Positions 58,381 to 64,000 of a stretch of 64,000 bases of DNA are shown here, in pieces. Each line of letters opens with the position of its first letter. Position 1 is the stretch's first letter. Source of the stretch: Rhizodiscina lignyota (lineage: Eukaryota; Ascomycota; Dothideomycetes; Aulographales; Rhizodiscinaceae); assembly GCA_010015805.1 (NCBI GenBank), contig ML978145.1:1-64000 (forward strand), read 5' to 3'. The notes beneath the pieces are model-generated. The model was not told the DNA's origin. It saw only the letters and a list, made by a program, of their open reading frames with translations, and searched no databases. The position numbers were made by a program, and so were the translations under genes.

Positions 58381-60061
58381 AGACGTGTGCATATGAAATG
58401 TGAAAGATGGGGAACGTAGACTGATGATGGGGTTTGGATGGGTGGATGTGATCCGGTCTTACTGAGACGAAAGGAAGTGGAGCTTCGGTATTCGCAGGCT
58501 CATCTCGGCACATGCTGAAGGATGAAGGTCGAGAAGCAAGATTCCGATTCCATTTTTGGCCAATACGATATTCCTTTCCCTCCGCTGCGAAAGTGCTGAG
58601 CAGTGATGAAGAAGTGCTGAACAAGACGTCGCGTAAGTATCGGAGCAAAGTCCCAACAACCTCTCAGAGTGAGGTATATATGCTCGTTTCATCTTCGACT
58701 CCGGGACCGCCGAAGGTTCATAGCTCAACGTTGTCTTGAAGCCCTGAATCAGCGTCGACTTCGGCCCTCCGGATCTCATCTTGAATTCGGGCCAAACCGG
58801 CCAACTTGCACTGCCTCAGACAAGCAAACATGCACAGTAAATAATAAAGTGGACCCTGGCGCCCTAATAGACAGATTAAGAAATCCAGAAGCACGGGAGA
58901 TCAGCAATCGTCGTGGCGGAGTGCCACGTTCCGTGGTGCAGTTGAGGGAAAGACTCAGGAACCCTGACGACACGTTCTCGCGACGTAGATGGCGCTGAGA
59001 TAGGAAACGCGGAGAGTAGAAGGAAGACAGATGATTCGCCTGCTACGCTCGCTGGAAAGTGAATTGTGCTCGTGGGCGGAAGTAGTTATCCTGTATACGC
59101 GACGATATCATCCCGACAGTCGCGCGGCTGCTTGAAGAGACGGAATTCTTTTGCGCTCTTCTCTTTTCTGCTGTGCCTGTTTCTTCCGCGCCGCAGACTG
59201 CTGTTGAAGATTTGCCTCACGCCGTGCATACATACGAACCTTACGCATAACGTCGGATGTCTCACCAAGAGCCTCGTCATCGGCACGCCGCGCGATTGTC
59301 GTTGGACGTGTTCTAGGCCCGAAGTACCTGTGTAGCTGAGCGTGACTTCACGCGACATTCAGCTTGCCATACGACGAGGCCTTGCCACGATTGGCAGCGA
59401 TGGGGGCAGCTGCAGCAAGAGATGAACCTTTCAGGGCGGTCGGAGCAAGCAGGCCTCCACTGTCTGCGGCGCAATTATGTCATTGCCCAACGAACGAAGC
59501 GATTGGGCCGACAGGCATGGAGACATGGAGGCATAGAGCGGAGAGGCAGTCGTCTGGAGGGCGGACGGTGGCACGCGTCGTGATGGTGATGAAAGACGGC
59601 GGGCGGCAGCGAATGGCAGCTGGGCATTATGTGATTTTGAAGCAATTCACCTGCTTCTGGACTGCGGAGAACCTGGGGGACGTGTGCTATGTCGCTCGTG
59701 ATCTCCAGCCCCCGCCTGCTGCTGCTTTTGGGCGTGATGTCCCGTGCTTTTTGCAACAACATCGTCATAGCAGTCTCTTCCGATATTATCATCGTATCCT
59801 TTTCGCCGCCGTGCTCAGTGCTCAACATAAAAGGGCGTGCCTTGCCTGCTCAAAAACACACTGGCCATAGCCATTCCCACTCGTCTGTCTGTGCTCTGCC
59901 CTGCCCGACGTCTGTCACTGCTGAGCCGTGCTTCTCCGATCCTACATCGCCCGAAAACTGCACACGGAAGCGCCCCTCGGCTGCCAATCACCGCTGCAGA
60001 GCGAATCTGGGGTCAGGACTATCCAAGAGCGTTGCTGAGCATTCTTCCGAGCGCCTCAGAT
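58381..60061. other. Long intergenic region, promoter and leader of PEP carboxykinase
   Basis: About 1.7 kb without a supported gene. ATAAAAGG (59827-59834), about 235 bp before the start codon, is a possible TATA box. A Ser/Arg-rich frame around 58669-58998 contains two RLRNP units but no domain, and is probably chance. A long promoter is plausible for a gene under strong carbon-source control. Confidence 0.5.
59827..59834 (+). promoter_or_regulatory. Possible TATA box of PEP carboxykinase
   Basis: ATAAAAGG in the pyrimidine-rich upstream region, with a CT-rich stretch following that would suit a fungal transcription start and leader of about 200 nt. Confidence 0.35.
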
Positions 60062-61189
60062 ATGGCCGGTATTAAAGGAGATGCGTTTCCTGCGCCTGTC
60101 AGGACTGCTTCTCCCGGCCCACTCCAAGAAGACTTTGCCCGCCAGCAGATCTCCAAACAGCAGAGATCCAACTTCCATTCCTCGTCCCTCACTACCTCCC
60201 TTTCCGCCATGAATATCAACAGCGTCAACAAGACTGCTCTGCACCCGGGCGGCGTCGCGTACGTATACCGAGCTACATTCACATGATACCATACATCGGG
60301 CACGAACACTAACCGCAACACCCTGCAGGCCCCAGGTCGAGCATACTGAACTGGAAGAGGAGCTTCACGAGCGCGCACACATTGACTATGACCGCGTTGC
60401 AATTGTACGGCCCATTATGCCAGCCCTACGTCACAAGCTAATCGGCACCGAACAGGTAGCAAACCCATCAGTAGCAGCCCTATACGAGGATGCCCTAGTC
60501 TACGAAACTGGCTCGGCCATCACGTCGACAGGTGCCATGTCGGCCTACTCTGGCGCAAAGACTGGTCGCTCACCATCCGACAAGCGTATCGTGAAGGAAG
60601 AGAGCTCAGAGAAGGACGTGTGGTGGGGGCCTGTGAACAAGCCGATGTCTCCAGATGTACGTTTTCTGATTGATGCTCACCTACCCTACCACCCCTGAGC
60701 TATCTAAGCTCTTCTATTTGCATTTGGGCCCTACCCCGCAGTGCTTCCTCCCCCGTAACCGCGGCAGACGTCACTGCACGCCTCTGCATTGCCGAGAGCT
60801 CGCATGTTTCGATGCGGCCTGCACAGAATCGTGCGTGCGTGCAGGCGGCCGGATCGAAGGGATTCGAGACTGCTGGCGGAAACTCCCCGCCTCGCATTTC
60901 CGGCCCATTCCCGGGTCACGTGGTGTCTTTGAGATTGAATTTCGCTGACTTTCCTCGTCTTCAGGTCTGGCGGATTAACAGAGAACGTGCGATTGACTAC
61001 CTGAACACGCGAAACCGCATCTACGTGATCGATGGCTACGCCGGTTGGGACGAGCGATACAGGATCCGTGTCCGGGTCGTCTGCGCCCGCGCGTACCATG
61101 CCCTCTTCATGCGAAACATGCTTATCCGGCCGTCGCGAGAAGAGCTCGCCGGCTTCCATCCCGACTATGTCATCTACAATGCCGGTGCC

Positions 61190-61221
<32 letters not shown>

Positions 61222-62363
61222 GTCGTCGACGTCGGTAGCCATCAACTTCTCCGAGAAGGAGATGGTCATTCTCGGCACGGAGTATGCGGGTGAGATGAAG
61301 AAGGGCATCTTTACCGTGCTCTTCTACGAGATGCCTGTTAAGCACAACGTGTTGACGCTGCACTCGTCCGCGAACGAGGGCAAGGAGGGTGATGTGACTG
61401 TGTTCTTCGGCCTGTCTGGTACTGGCAAGACGACTCTTTCTGCCGATCCCAAGCGTGCTCTGATTGGAGACGACGAGCACTGCTGGAGCGACAAGGGCGT
61501 CTTTAACATTGAAGGTGGCTGCTATGCCAAGTGCATTGGTCTGTCTGCCGAGAAGGAGCCAGATATCTTCGGCGCCATCCGATTCGGCTCCGTCTTGGAG
61601 AATGTCGTTTTCGATCCCGTTACGCGTGTGGTCGACTACGACGATTCCACCCTCACGGAGAACACGCGCTGCGCCTACCCAATCGAGTATATCGAGAACA
61701 CCAAGATCCCCTGCATCTCCTCCAGCCACCCGAAGAACATCATCCTCCTTACCTGCGACGCACGTGGTGTCCTCCCTCCCATCTCCAAGCTGAACTCTGA
61801 ACAGACCATGTTCCACTTCATCTCCGGCTATACCTCCAAGATGGCCGGCACCGAAGTCGGCGTCACAGAGCCACAAGCAACCTTCTCCTCCTGCTTCGCC
61901 CAACCCTTCCTTGCCCTGCACCCCATGCGCTACGCGAAGATGCTCGCAGACAAGATCTCCGAGCACAACGCCAACGCCTGGCTGCTCAACACCGGCTGGG
62001 TCGGTGCTGGTGCGGCAACCGGTGGAAAGCGCTGCCCGCTCAAGTACACCCGTGCCATCCTCGACGCCATCCACTCTGGCGAGCTCGCAGACGTCGAGTA
62101 CGAGACGTACGAGACATTCAACCTGAGCGTACCAAAGACCTGCCCTGGTGTGCCGGATGAGCTTCTCAACCCTGCCAAGTCATGGACTGGCACTGCCGAC
62201 TTTAAGGAGGAGGTCACCAAGCTTGGATCGCTCTTCTTGGACAACTTTAAGAAGTATGCGGATGAGGCGACGCCAGAGGTTGTCGCTGTAAGTTACTCCA
62301 TCCACCCATGAAGGACTGAATCGATTGCTAACTATAGCGCAGGCTGGTCCTCAAGTGAAATAG
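60062..62363 (+). CDS. Phosphoenolpyruvate carboxykinase (ATP)
   Basis: Four exons (60062-60258, 60329-60656, 60965-62287, 62343-62363) give 622 residues. The enzyme converts oxaloacetate and ATP to PEP, the committed step of gluconeogenesis, in the cytosol. The kinase-1a P-loop [13 protein letters not shown], the metal-binding [11 protein letters not shown], and the substrate segments [12 protein letters not shown] and [11 protein letters not shown] identify the ATP-type. The N-terminus is extended by a Ser-rich leader of about 50 residues, also seen in other filamentous fungi. Intron 2 is 308 nt, five times the usual length here, and the last exon encodes only six residues and the stop (AGPQVK follows VVA). 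Equivalent to acuF/PCK1 of model fungi. Confidence 0.95.
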
Positions 62364-62923
62364 ACTTTTCCTACGTTGTAGCATTTACAAAAGCCATTTG
62401 GAAAGAGGGAAGACGGTGAAGAAGATTGATGACGATGCTGTGAAGCTAATAAGCCTCATTGCAATATGCATGAGACGAAGATATGAGCGCGACGTGTGAA
62501 TGCAAGCCTGCCTTCATTCTTGCTGTAACTTACTGGATGGGAGCTTTTTTCGGGATATGGCAGGTTTGCTGTAACTGTACATAGCCGTTGGCGTAGGGCT
62601 GAGAATGAAAAAGACTGGAAATGAACGAGAATTAAACAATATTTACAGCGTGATATTGCAATTTCCCATTCACAAATGTGGTGGCCCAGATATAATTGAA
62701 AGTCGCTTCTGATTGGCCAGGATTCGTGAAGCCGCCGTACCACGCACCTCCGAACTGTGATGCTGCAAAACAATTTCCCCGCCAACAACGCGTCTTGCCT
62801 CTCCCCTTTCCTTCCAAACTCTTTTTCTCTCGCTGCCTTGAAGCGAGCCATGTATTCATCGCCAAGCCACTGCTCCAGGTCGGGAAAGCGAAAGCAATTC
62901 AGCCTTGACACCACCTGAGCACA
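62364..62923. other. Intergenic between PEP carboxykinase and PAN2
   Basis: About 560 bp between two plus-strand genes: terminator of the first and promoter of the second. No motif recognised; a minus-strand frame across it has no domain. Confidence 0.5.
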
Positions 62924-64000
62924 ATGGAGGCAGACTGGGACGAGGTATGCCCCCGTGGAGCTTCAAAGGAACTCTAAGCCTATTTGCACACTTTTCTCGG
63001 CCATTCAAAGCTATTATGAGGGGATTGTACGAGACTGACGCGGTCTACCTCACAGGTCACCCTCATCCCGCATCCACCACCTGGAGTGCTTGCTGCTCCC
63101 ACACCCGTTACGACACTCGCGTTCGATACACAACAAGAGCTTCTATGGGCCGGCAACGACTATGTGAGTACGTTGCTTTTCGCGTCGATCCTCCCTATCC
63201 CTCTACGAGCCGCCAAACTCCGCATTTCCTTGTCCTTTCGACAATATGCTGATACTGGATATATCAGGGACGCGTCGCCTCCTTCTACGGCGCTGAGCTC
63301 CAGAAATACACTTCCTACAAGGGCCACCTAAGTTCTGAAGGCGCAGTCAAGCAGCTTCTCTTCTGCGACCGTGGCGTGCTAAGCGTATCGAGTCGCAGCG
63401 TGCATTTGGCGAGTCGAAGGGGCTTGACGCAGTGGCATTTGACGTGCGTACCTTACAATTAGGTATTGTGTTATGTGGGGATGAAGCTGATGAGAGAATA
63501 CCTTAGGAATGACGAATTCAAAGACTTACGATGCATGAGCTTCACGAGCAAGGGCACGCATGAACTGCTGATTGCGGGATGCCAGGATACGATGTTTAAG
63601 ATTGATGTGGAGAAAGGCACAATAGTCCAGACTGTGAGTTGATTGTTCGATGAGGGTTGAATAGTGGCTGAATGGTGTGCAGATACAAATAGAAGACCAA
63701 TATACCCTCATGAAGCGAGGAGGACAGTACATTTGTGCTGCGACAACAACCGGCACCATCAACCTCCTCGACCCCTCCACCTTCAAATTGATCAAGGCTT
63801 GGAGGGCGCACAATGGCCTCATCAATGACATGGATGCAAAGTCGGATTTCCTGGTGACTTGCGGCTGGTCATTGAGGCAGCAGCAAGGATATATGCTCGA
63901 TCCTCTGGCGAACGTCTTCGACCTAAAGACTCTCATGCCACTACCTCCCATTCCTTTCCAGCCTGGCGCAGCTTTCGTCAGGATGCATCCGAGGATGTCC
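62924..64000 (+). CDS. PAN2: PAN2, poly(A)-specific ribonuclease subunit (5' part)
   Basis: Partial gene cut by the right edge. Exons so far: 62924-62944, 63056-63163, 63268-63443, 63507-63633 and 63683 onward. The start MEADWDEV, then PPPGVLAAPTPVTTLAFD, TQQELLWAGNDYGRVASFYG, LQKYTSYKGH and SRSVHLASRRGLTQWH, matches the N-terminal WD40 domain of Pan2, the catalytic subunit of the Pan2-Pan3 deadenylase that trims mRNA poly(A) tails. The linker, inactive ubiquitin-hydrolase domain and DEDD exonuclease domain would lie beyond the window. The first coding exon is only 21 nt. Confidence 0.9.

Noticed and set aside
60670-60948. Open frame inside the long intron of PEP carboxykinase
   Set aside because: No domain and no conservation evidence; splice sites and the protein junction clearly make this intronic.
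60731-62074. A 447-residue minus-strand open frame opposite PEP carboxykinase
   Set aside because: It is antisense to a highly conserved GC-biased coding region; such shadows are common and it shows no family motif.

Overview
The window looks like nuclear DNA of a filamentous ascomycete (Pezizomycotina). Genes carry many short introns of about 48-60 nt with GTRNGN donors, CTRAY-like branch sites and CAG/TAG acceptors. Recognisable proteins are fungal: HET, Zn2Cys6, several P450s, MAK5, TRM7, IPI1, PAN2 and an Asp f3-like peroxiredoxin. The left end carries a repeat with the signature of repeat-induced point mutation (RIP), which is specific to such fungi. A class-level assignment (perhaps Dothideomycetes) would be a guess. 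Exon coordinates below were worked out by hand from splice signals, protein-family continuity and reading-frame arithmetic; no transcript data were available.

Layout. 1-5.3 kb: a RIP-scarred dead repeat, a 12-mer direct-repeat patch and a seven-copy 55-bp minisatellite, with no gene. 5.3-18.6 kb: an accessory block with a secreted alpha/beta hydrolase, a zinc alcohol dehydrogenase, a broken HET gene, a broken YCII-like gene, an enoyl-reductase-like MDR enzyme, a broken FAD monooxygenase and an intact P450. It resembles the tailoring part of a decayed secondary-metabolite or detoxification cluster without a backbone synthase. 20-29 kb: mostly conserved genes, namely a DUF262 (GmrSD-N-like) protein, IPI1, roadblock/LC7, a DUF1348 protein, a peroxisomal-type peroxiredoxin and the Rab escort protein Mrs6. 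29-37 kb: one giant secreted Ser/Thr-rich mucin-like protein of about 2440 residues.

37.6-50.5 kb is the most interesting part. It holds a urea-carboxylase-like multidomain enzyme (BC-AHS2-AHS1-BCCP, without amidase), a LamB/YcsF (PxpA) protein, a DUR3-like sodium/solute symporter, a Zn2Cys6 regulator whose frame looks interrupted, and an MFS exporter. The PxpA and DUR3 genes diverge from a shared 727-bp region with three clustered GATA-factor sites. Together this looks like a nitrogen-regulated uptake and catabolism cluster for a urea-like or lactam-like compound. 51-52.6 kb: a frameshifted P450. 53-64 kb: housekeeping genes, namely hydroxyacid-oxoacid transhydrogenase, TRM7 and MAK5 from a shared promoter, PEP carboxykinase, and the 5' part of PAN2 running off the right edge.
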